Source of the DNA: Apostichopus californicus
Taxonomy: Eukaryota > Echinodermata > Holothuroidea > Aspidochirotida > Stichopodidae
Assembly: GCA_020650975.1 (NCBI GenBank)
Contig: JAIPMN010003399.1
Span: 5,673 to 41,161 of the forward strand
DNA: 35,489 bases
Reading direction: 5' to 3'
The notes beneath the pieces were generated by a model. It was not told where the DNA came from. It was given only the letters and a program-made list of their open reading frames with translations, and did no database searches. Below are positions 21,973-34,324 of this stretch, piece after piece. The position numbers were made by a program, and so were the translations under genes. Positions within the stretch are counted from its first letter, which is position 1, and every line of letters begins with the position of its first letter.

Positions 21973-23310
21973 ATAACTCAACAAGGTAATGACCGATCAT
22001 TACCATACTTAGTGGGTGAGTGGCCCAAAGTGAGTAGATGAACCCTTTTGATTTTGGTGCTCATATCATGAATATTAATGAGGTCACAGGGTCAAACGTG
22101 AAAAACTCCAAATTGCAATAACTTGGCTACTATTAGTCGGAATTTCGTCAAACTTGGTACGATGATAGTAGTAGATAGTCTCCACACACTGATGTGTGTT
22201 GCAATTGATATCATGCATATTTATGACGGGGCGGGCTTAGCAATATTTTGGTATGAAAAGTTTGTATCCATTATAACTCAACAAGGGAATGACCGATCAT
22301 TACCATACTTAGTGGGTGGGTGTCCCAAAGTGAGTAGATGAACCCTTTTGATTTTGGTGCTCATATCATGAATATTAATGAGGTCACGGTTCAAAAGTGA
22401 AAAACTCCAAATTGCAATAACTTGGCTACTATTAGTCGGAATTTCGTCAAACTTGGTATGATGATATTGGTAGATAGTCTTCACACACTGATGTGTGTTG
22501 CAATTGATAACATGCATATTTATGAGGGGGCGGGCTTAGCAATATTTTGGTGTGAAAAGTTTGTACATGCACAGTAACTCAACAAGGGAATGACCGATCA
22601 TTACCATACTTAGTGGGTGGGTGGCCCATAGTGAGTAGATATACCCTATTGATTTTGGTGCTCATAACATGAATATTAATGAGGTCACAGGGTCAAACGT
22701 GAAAAACTCCAAATTGCAATAACTTGGCTACTATTAGTCGGAATTTCGTCAGTCTTGGTATGATGATATTGGTAGATAGTCTTCACACACTGATGTGTGT
22801 TGCAATTGATATCATGCATATTTATGAGGGGGCGGGCTTAGCAATATTTTGGTATGGAAAGTTTGTATGCACGATAACTCAACAAGGGAATGACTGATCA
22901 TTACCATACTTAGTGGGTGAGTGGCCCATAGTGAGTAGATGAACCCTATTGATTTTGCTGCTCATCTCATGAATATTAATGAGGTCACAGGGTCATACGT
23001 GAAAAACTCCAAATTGCAATAAACTTGGCTACTATTAGTCGGAATTTCGTCAAACTTGGTATGATGATATTGGTAGATAGTCTTCACACACTGATCTGTG
23101 TTGCAATTGATATCATGCATATTTATGAGGGGGCGGGCTTAGCAATATTTTGGTATGAACAGTTTGTGTGCACGATAACTCAACAAGGGAATGACCGATC
23201 ATTACCATACTTAGTGAGTGGGTGGCCCATAGTGAGTAGATGAATCATATTGATTTTGTTGCTCATCTCATGAATATTAATGAAGTCATGGTGTTAAACG
23301 TGTAACTTCA
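21973..23310 (+). repeat. 300-bp tandem satellite array
   Basis: Unit boundaries at the phrase ataactcaacaagg fall at 21973, 22273, about 22573, 22874 and 23175, a period of 300-301 bases. Four full units and about half of a fifth are nearly identical. Each unit contains catgaatattaatgaggtca and gatatcatgcatatttatga, both rich in self-complementary AT steps. No unit has a frame that is conserved as protein. The array lies wholly inside the Harbinger-type element. Confidence 0.93.
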
Positions 23311-23454
23311 GTGTACAAATGTACAGAACAGAAAGATGGGCACCGACGGCAAACAAAGAGCACGATGGCAATTTGCTTGCCATTGGTTAAGTCTATTTTA
23401 CAGGGGCACAACGGCAAACACGTCGCTTACTTCAATAACTAATAGTGAGTCTGA

Positions 23455-23690
23455 TGGCTCTGATGCTCATATCTTGATAATTTATGAGGTTGCATGGTCA
23501 AATGTGAACATTTTCAACTGGTATTAACTACTGACAACCATCATTTGGAATATCACCAAACTTGGTATGATGATATTGGCAGATAGCCTATAGTTCAAAT
23601 GCTGTACGTTGCAATTGATATGATCACAAATTTATGAGAGGGCAGGGCTTTAGTATTACTTTGTTAACAAAAGTTTGTGTGCATGAATTG
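23455..23690 (+). repeat. Degenerate outlying satellite unit
   Basis: The stretch follows the same order of landmarks as the 300-bp units (tgctcatatc, aatttatgaggt, ccaaacttggtatgatgat, gggcagggctt, aagtttgtgtgca) but with many differences. It is separated from the array by about 145 unrelated bases and is probably the ancestral single copy, with the homogenised array expanded beside it. Confidence 0.75.
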
Positions 23691-24286
23691 CTGTTGTTGT
23701 ATTGGGGCTTTCTTAGAAATTTCCCTATGAATGGAACTAATGAACAGCAGCAGGGAACCATGAAATGTTTTCATTCTGGTTAGATTTTTAAATCTTAAGA
23801 ATTCAGGAAACTTGTCCTTGCAAAAAGGCAACAAAAGTTTTTGTTCCCACTTGGCCGACTGGGAAAATAAGAAAGTTAGCATTTTAGATTCCTGCAGTGT
23901 AAATTCACATTTCCTTACTTATTTTTACGGATGTTTTGCCTATGCATAAGGATAAAATACAACGTATAAACAAGCTATCTTTGTGCAACGTTTGAATACC
24001 TTTTGACTTTAAGAGAGCTATGATCTTCAAACTTGACCGCGGCTGTGAATGTAACTGTATAGTGTGGAGGGTAGTTTGGAAAGAGTGTGCACTCAAGTGT
24101 GACTCATTATCTGCTTGTGGCTGTGCTCGTTATAGCCGCGGAAAAATCCACCGGTCCGGACTCGGCGGTTAGATTTGCGAGGCTTCCCTAACTAGACTAA
24201 CTCAATTTAAACTCTGGAGTAATGACGTGTTAAATTAGCGAGCCTATAGCACATGCTATAACCATATTTTTCAAAGTACCATAAAT

Positions 24287-25360
24287 AGTGTTTGCACGGG
24301 TTATCCGGGTACCCGCCCGACGCGATACTACCCGGTTCCTAATTTATTACCCGAATCCTACGCAAAGTGTGATTTAAAAAAAAATATTTTTGCAAACCTA
24401 CGGTTAGGCAGATTTCCCATTGACTTAGTGTAGTGGTAGGCTACCATGTGGTCGAAGATATAACAGCAATAACGAAGGTACCTGCCCGACGCGATACTAC
24501 CCGGTTCCTAATTTATAACCCGAATCATACGCAAAGTGTGATTTAAAAAAAAAATTGCAAACCGATGGTTAGGTAGATTTCCCATTGACTTAGTGTGGTG
24601 TTAGGCTACCATGTGGTTGAAGATAACAGCAATAACGAAAGTATTCCATGGATATCTTATAACTGCGTCACAATTTCAGCTAATAAACAGATGGCTAGGT
24701 TAGATTACCCCATTGACTTAGTGTGGTGTTAGGCAACCATGTGGTCGAACGTAACAGCAATAATGAAAGTATTCCATGGATATCTTGTAACTGCGTCACA
24801 ATTTCAGCGAATAAACAGATGGAATTAGGCTTAGCTAGATTTCCCATTGACATAGTGTGGTGTTAGGCTACCATCTGGAAGAAATTATTATTTATTCATT
24901 CTTTTATTTCATAGAAAGAAAGGCTGACAAGGAATTTTACGAGATGTTTATGGATTATAGACGGGATAACTAAAAAGTAATAATCGCAAGTGGCTTTTTA
25001 CTAATTGTTTATTCCAAATCATATGTCTGATCCAATAGACATGGAGAGCAAGCATAATCAGCGGCGGCAGTGCGATGTTAGTAGTGATGTTAATTATATG
25101 AAGTTATTAACAAGTTAATGAAAGAAACAAAAGCAAATAGAAATTATTGAGGAAGGTTTTATACCTTATCTTACACCTATGTTTTTGAACATGAAAACAT
25201 TGTCAGTAGAGAATATAATTCGTTTATTATAGCATCCAATATGTAATTTCTTGAAAATCGTGATACAAAAGGGTAGACAATTTTTTCCGGGTACCCGGAT
25301 TCCCGACGGGTAACGGCTCTCGGTAACCCGGTTCCCAATTTTTTGACCCGTGTAAACACT
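24287..25360. mobile_element. 1.07-kb DNA transposon with 10-bp target duplication
   Basis: The termini agtgtttgcacgggt (left) and acccgtgtaaacact (right) are inverted repeats differing at one base. Both are followed inward by CCGGGTACCC-type GC-rich sequence. They are flanked by an exact direct repeat TACCATAAAT (24277-24286 and 25361-25370). Ten bases suit Mutator-like elements (9-10), while the terminus style is more hAT-like (8). There is no complete transposase; a 20-codon frame near 24914-24973 looks protein-like. Confidence 0.85.
24315..24890 (+). repeat. Tandem repeats inside the 1.07-kb element
   Basis: Two 169-base periods start at gcccgacgcgatactacc (24315 and 24484). The phrase cccattgacttagtgt, or a close variant, occurs four times at 24416, 24581, about 24708 and 24843. 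Neighbouring aactgcgtcacaatttcagc is repeated at about 24661 and 24789. Confidence 0.85.
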
Positions 25361-25370
25361 TACCATAAAT

Positions 25371-25924
25371 TTATGACTAGTTTCTTACAAGTACCACACA
25401 ATTGAGTCCAATGTAATTCGAATCTACACCCACGTGGCACGTATTCACTAAACTTTGAGGATTTATCTTTACAAAACGGCTTGCGATGATGTAGCAAATA
25501 TTCTGAGTTCGAACTGAAAGTGTATGGTGATGTAAGGCCTTGATGATGGCTGAAAATCATATCGGAATATATTACTGTAACGGAAATAAGTTGGTCATCC
25601 GTAAAGGATAATGTAGTATCCATCAAAGACTCAGGTCCCTCACCATAGTTCATCTAAACTGCACTTGAAGTAAGAATCATAAAATGTAGCATTAGACAAA
25701 AAGCACCATGCAAATTCTGGTATTTAACTTGGCAGTCAACTTGTTGACCAAATAAACCAGTTGTTTCATTGTGAAATAAAACAAGCAAAGGTATAGGCAT
25801 ATTGGTACATTTTAATTAATGATCATACAAAAATATAGCTGAAAGTTGGTATCCGTTAATTGACTCAGATTTTTGGAACTCTGGACATTTGGAACCCTGG
25901 TTCAACAAACCGCCAGTTTAATAC
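25371..25924. other. Gene-free spacer before copy B
   Basis: No gene is recognised. Sequence up to about 25924 has no visible counterpart in copy A because the window starts at the corresponding point. Confidence 0.4.
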
Positions 25925-27918
25925 TACCCAATTTGCGGGGGGAGGGGGGGGGGCAAGGGGAAAGCAAACATCGGGGTTTTGATAACCGGTTACCCGTCCA
26001 AAACTTACCAAGGAACCGATTTAAAAGGAGAAATATTATAGTGCATAGCCATCACAACCAAGCCGTGAAAAGCTTATCGCTTTCTTTCTAGAATTATGCT
26101 CTTACATGCAGCATTATGGTGACCCATGATGGCCTTTCTGTAATATTACTAAACAAGGTTAACTGATGGATAACATATCGAAGGTCGATTAAGTACAGCA
26201 TATAAGAATAAGGAATTATTTATGAACTATTTGAAATTCGTAATTAGTGCTTTATCATTTGCACTGTTCTGATACAGTTTTCTGTACTGGAGGTCTGTAA
26301 AAAGCCTTGATTCAATGTTGGTACTAACCGCTGTTTTGAAGGCTTTGTGAACTTCTAACAAATATGATTGACTACGTTAAAGTGAAGATAAGATATCTGA
26401 AAGTGAAACTTTAGTCACCTTAAATAGCACTAGGAACCAATGAACTAATAAGCAATATGAAAGTTTTCGACTGAAAATGTCATTTACCCTAAGTTTTGGG
26501 ATAAAACTATTAGCACTGGTAAACGCAACAATAACTCTCACTAGTTATGGACAAACAAATGGTTGTTATTTCGTATTTGTATAGCTCGCATACATGTAGT
26601 TAGGGATAGAGTCGGCTACCCAGTTACGCGTAAAGACTATTACTGTACTTGGCAAAAATGATGCAACGCTACATCACATATCTGTAACGTATATTCAAGT
26701 TGACATTAACCATTCCACATCGTTTCTTATCCAGTATATATTTATTGTGATTCTTCTTTCAGATTGAAAATTTTCTGGTAAACCAAAGTTAAGAAATTGC
26801 ATTGAATCAAATTATCTTTGAGACTGTTTGGGCTATTATTTTGTAAGTTCCATCAATATGTCACAGCAATAAGTTTGTCTGAATTTAATGATATTGTCAT
26901 TAATCCCTAAGCAGAGGTCCCTAAATCCCTAAATAATATTTAGGTGTCTAAAAGTAATCTGTTCAGTTTATATCTACTTCACACTTGAGCATGAAGTGGC
27001 CGTGGTGCAAACTGTTGTGCTCTTCAGACAATCAGACACACAGTAACACTCTGCCTCAAACTGTCCTTGTTAAATGCGGTACATGCTGTTGATCTCCTTA
27101 CAGCTCAAACTATGCATCTAGTCAACAACATTCTGAAGATTGGTCAAGCAAGCTCTGAAGGAAACATCATTTCAACGTAGTAGGTAAGATCAACTTGTAA
27201 ATAGTTTTTAATGCTGAATTGTGTCTTTTGTTAGTTTTTGTCTGTCTGTTCTACACTTTACATAATGACTCCAATCGTTTTCCAATGTTTCATGAATTTT
27301 CAGACATTAATCCTTGGGTGGTTGGTCATTCAATCACCCCCCCCCCCATTTTTGTTCTATAATGTTTTATAACATAAGACAACTTTCGTACTGGACACTG
27401 TACTGTCTGAACATGCATGTAAAAGTGACTAACTATATGATGACTAAGCGAAATTTCGTAGAAGTGCTCACTACTAGTATACGAATCCAATGGTAGTTTA
27501 TGTAATATTCACTTCCTGGTAAACGATATCGTAGAGTACAGTACATCCTTACATTTCGAAACCATATCCACGTTGTACCAGATTAACATTATATTAATGT
27601 TCTTCAAGAAATATATGAAGTTGTTTTTCTCGTCTAAGTAAATGAATTTATCGGGTAATTAATTAGCTTGAACAGGTTATGATAATAATAAATTTATCAG
27701 CGTTTAGTAGATAAGAAATGTCCGATAAGGTTGTATCCAGCACTTTACATACCAAGGCAGTCTTTGATATACCCTGCTGAAAACGGTTCACATTCCTGAC
27801 TAAATCCTACTTGATGTGCTGTGCAAATCCCAAACAGCTTTTACTCTTTATGTCATCCTAAATTGGAGGTATATTTATCAACTATTTCAATCTCCTTTAA
27901 TACCATACCATACAAGCT
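25925..27918. other. 5' flank of gene B
   Basis: The content equals copy A: a G-rich tract at the start, a C run near 27340, and a candidate untranslated exon. The missing 330 bases lie just upstream of the first coding exon, so any promoter or untranslated exon element there would be lost in gene B. Confidence 0.45.
27104..27183 (+). other. Candidate 5' untranslated exon of gene B
   Basis: This is the counterpart of 1178-1257, again 80 bases between ctccttacag and a donor, here GTAAGA. The short upstream frame starting at the ATG eight bases in is kept with three changed residues. Confidence 0.3.
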
Positions 27919-28204
27919 ATGGATCCGGGTGACGATCAGCAGATGACCTTTGGTCAATTTAAAATATCTTTAGCAAAACAACTTACCAAGCAAAACTGTG
28001 ACAACCTGTGCGTTTATTTTGAGTGTAGCCGTTCTACAAAAGATAGCATAGCTACCAGCAATTGTCCGCAAAGGGAACTTCTTGACGAGTTAACAGAGAG
28101 GCAGAAAATACGCAAAGATGATGTGACTGAACTTGAAAAGGCTCTGAGGGAGGTTGAAGAATATAAAGTTGCTGATTTTGTATTGGCTTACCAGCAGTCG
28201 TTCG
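27919..28204 (+). CDS. Gene B, coding exon 1: DED-like death-fold domain
   Basis: The exon codes for residues 1-95 plus one base of the next codon, with the same donor (G|GTAAGA, phase 1) as gene A. It differs from gene A at about ten residues (for example V16I, Q25K, N43S, N56D, L79V), none breaking the helical pattern. The acceptor region differs: about 20 bases holding the pyrimidine tract and the ccttacag site of gene A are missing. The nearest AG is at 27915-27916, two bases before the ATG, behind a more distant pyrimidine run. The first exon may therefore be spliced less well or reached by another route. The domain is intact. Confidence 0.78.
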
Positions 28205-29429
28205 GTAAGAAAAGTGTTAAACGTATAAAAATGCATGTTAATTTCTCCAGTTGTCTAATAGTTTGAGGCAACTGGTTGTTTATGTTGTTGGTCTACCGTA
28301 TGTTATGATGTAGGTTGCTTCCAAACGTAACAATCACTTAGATACAGCCAATCGCTACAATTGATGCATTGGGCCTGTCCTGGTTTACTATCCAATGATT
28401 GTAAGCTTCGATGTAAATTGTAACTTCTCTTATCTGAGTGTAAGAACTCTGTTCCTTCACTTGAAGGTACAAATTATGAAAACCTTTTAAACACGATAAC
28501 TTAAAACAGTACATCTTTGTTGAACTTCATACTTGGTATGTAGATCCAGCTTGGTGAGTTCAAGAACCATATTGAACTTTTTAGAGGTCAAAGGTCACGT
28601 GAGGTCAACAAGTATCAATGTCTGATATCCAAAAATAAAGCTACAATCAATTTGTGAGTTCTCCGATGTTTTAACCCTGGAAAATAAATTCAACTAGAAG
28701 CAGGAAATATAATCAAAGCCCTCTCTGCAGGTTAAAGGAAGCTAAGCGACCGTTCTCAATCTTTCACCTGAAAGCTTGACTGCTTCGTAATACAATACTA
28801 TCGTTTATTTCCTGCAACGTTGGGGGAATTTTGGGCAAAACCTTTCTTTTTACATCATGGCGCTCCGTTAAGTGCAAAAAATGCCAAAAATAGTACCTTT
28901 GTAAGAAGTGTCTCGTTTAAAATTCTGCTGCCCCCCCACCTCTTTTAAATTCATGGCTACGTCCATGCGTCCGAGTACAGTATTTTAACAATACTGAGTA
29001 TGATTGTTAGCGTCCTTGTTGTTAGTTCAGTGTACAACAACCTTGTACTTATAACGTTCCCTTGTAGCTATTCTAAAGGTAGGATATTAGAACTGAATTT
29101 GACGACATGGCCGAATTCAGAATACCCTGTCATCTTTTCAAGGTTCGCGGATTAATGAACGCCGCTTAGATACTACTAATTGCTGCGTAGGATAGCAAGG
29201 TACATCGCTGATGCATTTCTCATCTTCGTGAAATATATTAGGCACTGCATTAGTGTGTGCACGTCAAATATTGTAGCAACCCTCATTGACGCCTGTTGGA
29301 ATAATAGAAGAACACCTCACGACTCTGTTTGTAGTCTATAGATATTCATGAAAGACATAGTATATTAAACTGATGATCAGGAGAAAGGAAAATAAAAATG
29401 CTTTCAAATTGTTTGCTTTGATTCTCCAG
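28205..29429 (+). other. Intron of gene B
   Basis: The intron is 1225 bases, with the same splice sites and phase as gene A. It carries about 55 bases near 29268-29323 that copy A lacks, and no convincing coding frame. Confidence 0.8.
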
Positions 29430-32400
29430 AACACGTTGACATTTTTCCGGAAGATGTCCTAACTGATGAAGAGAGTGGTGACGATGAAACACTTGGGCAG
29501 GAAAGTTGCTCTTTTGATGCTCTCCTAGAAATAATCGGTTTGAAAGATAGATTTCCAGGTAACTTGACATTAGCAAAATTGTGTTACGTCACAGATCCTG
29601 ACCTGGCAAATGACGAAGCGATTCTCCATGACTTATTTTGGCAAAAACTTGGTGCCCTCGATTACCGTGCTCGTTCTAGTGACTTTCTGACAAGTTGTAT
29701 GAAAGATCTCACACCCAAGATAAGTGTTAGAGACTTCATATTTGCATTTATACATTGCGCAGATAGTTTCTTACGTCAGGATGTTCTCGAAAAGATGTCA
29801 GCTTGTCAGCTGGCGGTACCAATTATTCTTCAGGGCTTTAAAGGCATTAAAAGTACATTTCTGACATGGTCTCTTCGTCGCATAGTCAAGGAATGGAAAA
29901 GAGTGAATTTCACTGCCATGGAACATCACATTGTTACTGTGCCCATATTTTCAGTATCATTTTTGAGAATTGGTGAAATCAAGGACTTTTCAAAGTCTAA
30001 AATTATCAACTACTTATTAGGACCCCTTCAAGGTCATCACAAATTCTCATACTTTTTGAGCAAGGAAGATGAGACATGCTCCTCCAGATTTTCTGACGGG
30101 TGTGTAGAGGGAGTTTGGTACCTTCCCACCAATTCTAATGGCTCAGAAAAACTGAAGTGGATCATATCCATTTTAAATCTTAGGGGTGATGCAACGGGGT
30201 TTACAGCAGCCACAAAATTTATTTGCAAGTCTGCTAATCTTACTTTTGCCTTTGTAGCAAAGCGAAATCAGGAATCTTTGTCAAGTTATAGCAGGCAAGT
30301 AAAGTCTTTCTCAAATAAACTCAAGTTTATTGTGATTGACGACGAATGCAAAATGCCCCCCAAAACGCGTAAATGGGAAAAGTGGCATGAAAATTTTCTG
30401 TATGTTCGATTCTTTAGCATGAAATCTCTTTGTGCTGAGATATGTGTTGCAATTTCAGTGCATTGTAAGAAGTGTCCACCTGAGCAGCTGAAGAGTATGG
30501 AAAGTTTAGACCAGTACTGCGAGAACATTGACGTGGAAGACGATAATGAGGGCTTCAGGAAAAGCCAATCTGAAGTTAAAGAGCTTTGTGATTTTGGAGG
30601 GATCGACAACTTGGCAAGGTTTAAAGAAAAGGCTTTTCCACTTCAAAGTATGTGGGTGGACTGGGTGAACATTGATAAAGAGCCAATAAAACCAGATGGT
30701 GAGAGTGAAAAATCTGTGGATGTACTGCTTGATGAAATCAAGAGCAAGAAACAGGAAAAAAGGAATCAACAGCTAGAATGTGGACTATCAGAAACGATGA
30801 AACTTTTCCAGAAGGCAATAACCAATACGGAGAATGACATGGAGCGGTTTGGTTATTTTGTATCTTACCTTCAAGAACGCTTGCGTCGCAGAGAAGACGA
30901 AAACATACGGGAAAACTTAGAAAATATTGTGAAACTGGAGAAACGCATAGAAGAATTGGATAAACGTATCAAAGATAAAATTAATCCAGCCCCTCAAGAC
31001 GTTGATGAACCAAACGATGACAGTCAAGAACAAGAGTTAAGACAAGAGAGGCAAACCAGTGAGACTCTCCGTCTGAAGGAAGCACAAGAGATTAGGGATA
31101 AGAGTTTGGGTTGGGAGCATTTCTTCCGGGAGTTAGGACAATGGTATGAAGCTCACAAAGAACTGGAGGATACATTGGCCGATGGTAAAACAAAGGTCTT
31201 TTTACTCCCAACTGATGCATCGCGATTACTTCTCCATGGGCATGCTGTTGAAATAATGGATGGAGACACTGGGAGAGTGCCATTATCTTGGGTGTCAAGT
31301 GTATTAAATGAATTGGCGAATAGTCTTGGCGATCCTCCAATATTAGTTGTGTGCGCGGTTGGTGTGCAGAGTAGTGGCAAATCGACGTTATTGAATACAA
31401 TGTTTGGGGTACAGTTTCCAGTCAGGTCCGGACAATGTACAAGGGGACTTTTTCTACGTGTACTCAAGGTACATGATGATTATGAAGAGAAATTGGGCGT
31501 AAAATATATATTCCTTATAGATTCAGAAGGTATCGGATCACAGGAGAGAATATCAAAGGATGACTTCAGATTTGACAATGAGCTTGTTACGTTAGTGTTG
31601 TGCATATCAGATGTAACTCTTCTAAACATAGCAGGTGAAAACGTTGGTCCGGAAATGACCGGTTTACTACAAATTGCCGCTCATGCTTTAATCAGAATGA
31701 AGAAAGTTGACTTGCACTCCCAGTGTAGAATAGTGCAACAACGTGTTTCGAAAGTCACAGCTGAAAAGAGAAACAAAGTAAGCATGACTCAAATAGAAAG
31801 CACTCTGAACAAAGCTATAAAGGACGTTTCTGTGAAGGAAGGCTTTGGGAATCGCTATGAACAATTTTCTGATATTTTTGACTTGAGAAGAGGCATCAGT
31901 GGGGAGAATTTACAATATTTACCTCCCCTGTGGACAACTTCAATGTCCCCACCACAAGAAATGTATGGTCATGTTGTGACGTCCATTAAGAACAGTATCT
32001 TGAAAGACGTGGTGTGTGGGAAAGTGAAACCACAATTTTCTGTTTCGACATTTAGGCAAAGAATTCGGGATGTGTGGATTGCTGTCAAAGATGAAAAATT
32101 CTTGTTCAACTTCCAGGATAGCATGAAGGCCATGGATTTTGATAATCTGTGTATGGAGGTCAACGTGTGGATCAACAGAATGAAACTAGATTTGATCCAG
32201 ACACTATCACCCTGGCAAAGAAGAGTAACTGATTCAAGTCACGACCCCGACGAATTGCTAATTATTATAAAGAAGGAGTTGGATGAAGAACTCCAGGTAA
32301 AGGTAAAGGGTCTGCTGTCTGCCTTTCAGGTATATGCATCTAAACATGTACGAAAAGATTTTATTTTGACGCACAGTGAGTGGATGGAACGCCAGGTGGA

Positions 32401-34324
32401 ATTGGCAATAACCCAGGAGAAGAGTCACATCATGGCAGTTCTTAAAAATGACGTAGCAACAAAGAAATTGAAAAATGACATTCCGGATTTCGTGCTGAGG
32501 ATCCGAGTAAAACTACGCAAACATGCAAAGGATACCGCCACTCGTCTCCGAGAAATATCTGGCAAATGTGATCCAGAAAAGCTGTTCTTGAGTAACTGGA
32601 ATACCTGGATAAAGGAAAGTGAGAACAACTTTACTCCTTCTGTTATGTCAGAAAAGGCATTAGAGGCAACTTGTGAAAATTTACTCATTTCTATTACCAC
32701 AGACATGGCTTTATCATCGGGAATAAAAAAACTGATAAAGGAAGGTGGTATCAGAACACATTCTGCAAGTAAACTGTGGACTGACTACTATCCGAAGAAG
32801 GGAGATGTTGGATTTGTTGACCAATGGTTCCTTCACAATACCGATGCTTTAGACACTATTATAGAAGAATGCCTTTGTGACATGAAGAGGAGAAATTCGG
32901 AACAGAAATTTGATGCAAACATCTTACACTATGTTTTACGTGATGCACTGCAGAAGCTGTCTCATAGATTTTCCTCTGAGCCGCATTATCTTCTCAAAGC
33001 AAAGGTGATGCTTTACATTTGCGGGAAACTATTTGATATTGTGTTGGATAGCCAGCGAATGTATGAACGAGATCATTCATTTCAAGCATTGATGGAAAAT
33101 GAGAAAGAATCAATACGAAATGACTTTCTCGCGTTCTTCAAGTCTGATGATCTTGTGCATCGAGTTATCCACGTTTTCCAAAACCTATTTAATCCAGTGG
33201 GATTAGCCTTTATTCATGAGCAAATTAAAAATAAAATTATTGTAGGTATCCTGCAAAACTTACCTAGCAACAGGTCCATGAAAATGCTAACATTGCGTGA
33301 AATGTCTACAAAGGACAATTTCTTAGAGTACATTTCATACACCAAAGATCAAAAGAAGTTACTTTCATCTGCCCTAGAGAATTCCATAACACAGCTATGC
33401 TGTCAAACAAGAGGTTTGGATCTTGTCATGAAAATACAGGCCCATGCGTTTTTAGAAATCCTGGTAAACACAATTTTAAGAGCTATAAAAGATGCTACTG
33501 AGGCTGCACAACTGAAAAAACATCAACAAACTGATTCTTCCTTTTTCAAGTATTGGGTGCAAAGTTTCATGCAACTGTTAAATGCTAGTGGTATGCATAT
33601 AAGACCTGAATCGTCACAGGAACCCCTTTCTTTTGATATTCATGATTTAGACATGTTTGTGAAAGACTTTACCAAATTTGTTATGTCTGATTTCAGAAAT
33701 GTTATTATGCAACAGCTCAAGTTACCTAATTCACCAAATCAAATACAAGTGAGTGCATTCTTAAAGAAACACCACCACGTAGATAGCATTTTAGCATTTG
33801 TATCAAGTAACATGTGTTTCGAGCAGTGTCCCATGTGTGGTGCTTCTTGCGAAAATACCCTTCCGAGAGGTCCAACACATGGAGATCACTTTACTACTAC
33901 ACATTTGCCACGGGGACTTTCTGGAACAAAGTATAGAAAATCTCAAAATTTGGAGACCGCCGACTGTCAAGCTTCCGTAGGGTCGAGCATAGAAACATAT
34001 ACACTGAATGGACAGAAGAAATTGTGCAAGGATTACAAACAAGATTTTCCCTCTTGGGTGATCAAACCCAAAGGAGAGCTCTTACCAACTCACCATGATT
34101 ATTGGAAATGGGTAATGAAAACACATAATATAAGTATTGCCAAACATTATAACTGCCAACCAGCGAAAATTCCTCCCAGCTGGAAACGAATTACCAAAGA
34201 GCATGCTTTAATATGCCTGAGGAACGAATTTTCCATACCGTCGATACAGTTACCATCGATGAAGGTCCCTGCAGGTGTTTCATTTGAAGTCAGTGTAACA
34301 CATTCGATAAATCTGCAACAGTGA
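29430..34324 (+). CDS. Gene B, coding exon 2: VLIG-type very large GTPase
   Basis: The exon continues codon 96 and gives a 1726-residue protein. The architecture equals gene A: helical N-terminal region, coiled coil, G domain with P-loop GVQSSGKS at 740-747 and DSEG at 793-796, helical C-terminal region, and CPMCGASC plus His cluster near 1562-1587. It is intact, with no stop or frameshift. A 15-base deletion removes five residues from the lysine-rich loop that reads SNKNKKSQIKF in gene A. From the start of the G domain to about 90 residues past DSEG I count one difference from gene A. By contrast, residues about 1348-1441 differ at roughly 28 positions and the last 40 at 16. The likely role is cytosolic immune GTPase activity, perhaps partnering with gene A's product, since large GTPases of this superfamily often assemble with each other (inference). 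Confidence 0.93.

Larger units (their letters stand above)
20533..24188. mobile_element. PIF/Harbinger-type non-autonomous element carrying a satellite array
   Basis: Terminal inverted repeats begin GGGAAGCCTCGCAAATC (20533 onward) and match the complement of 24149-24188; about 34 of the 39 outermost bases pair by eye. The flanks show a 3-bp TAA duplication (20530-20532 and 24189-24191), as expected for the TWA target of PIF/Harbinger transposons. Inside are an unidentified minus-strand frame, a 110-base repeat unit, GT microsatellites and a five-to-six-unit 300-bp array. No transposase is recognised. Family assignment rests on termini and target only. Confidence 0.75.

Noticed and set aside
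21973-23310. CRISPR array
   Set aside because: The 300-base period has no short repeat plus unique spacer structure, and the DNA is clearly eukaryotic.
10798-25924. Retroviral, LTR or Polinton-type element
   Set aside because: I saw no long terminal direct repeats and no reverse transcriptase, integrase or capsid-like frames; everything assignable is a DNA transposon, SINE, satellite or gene relic.
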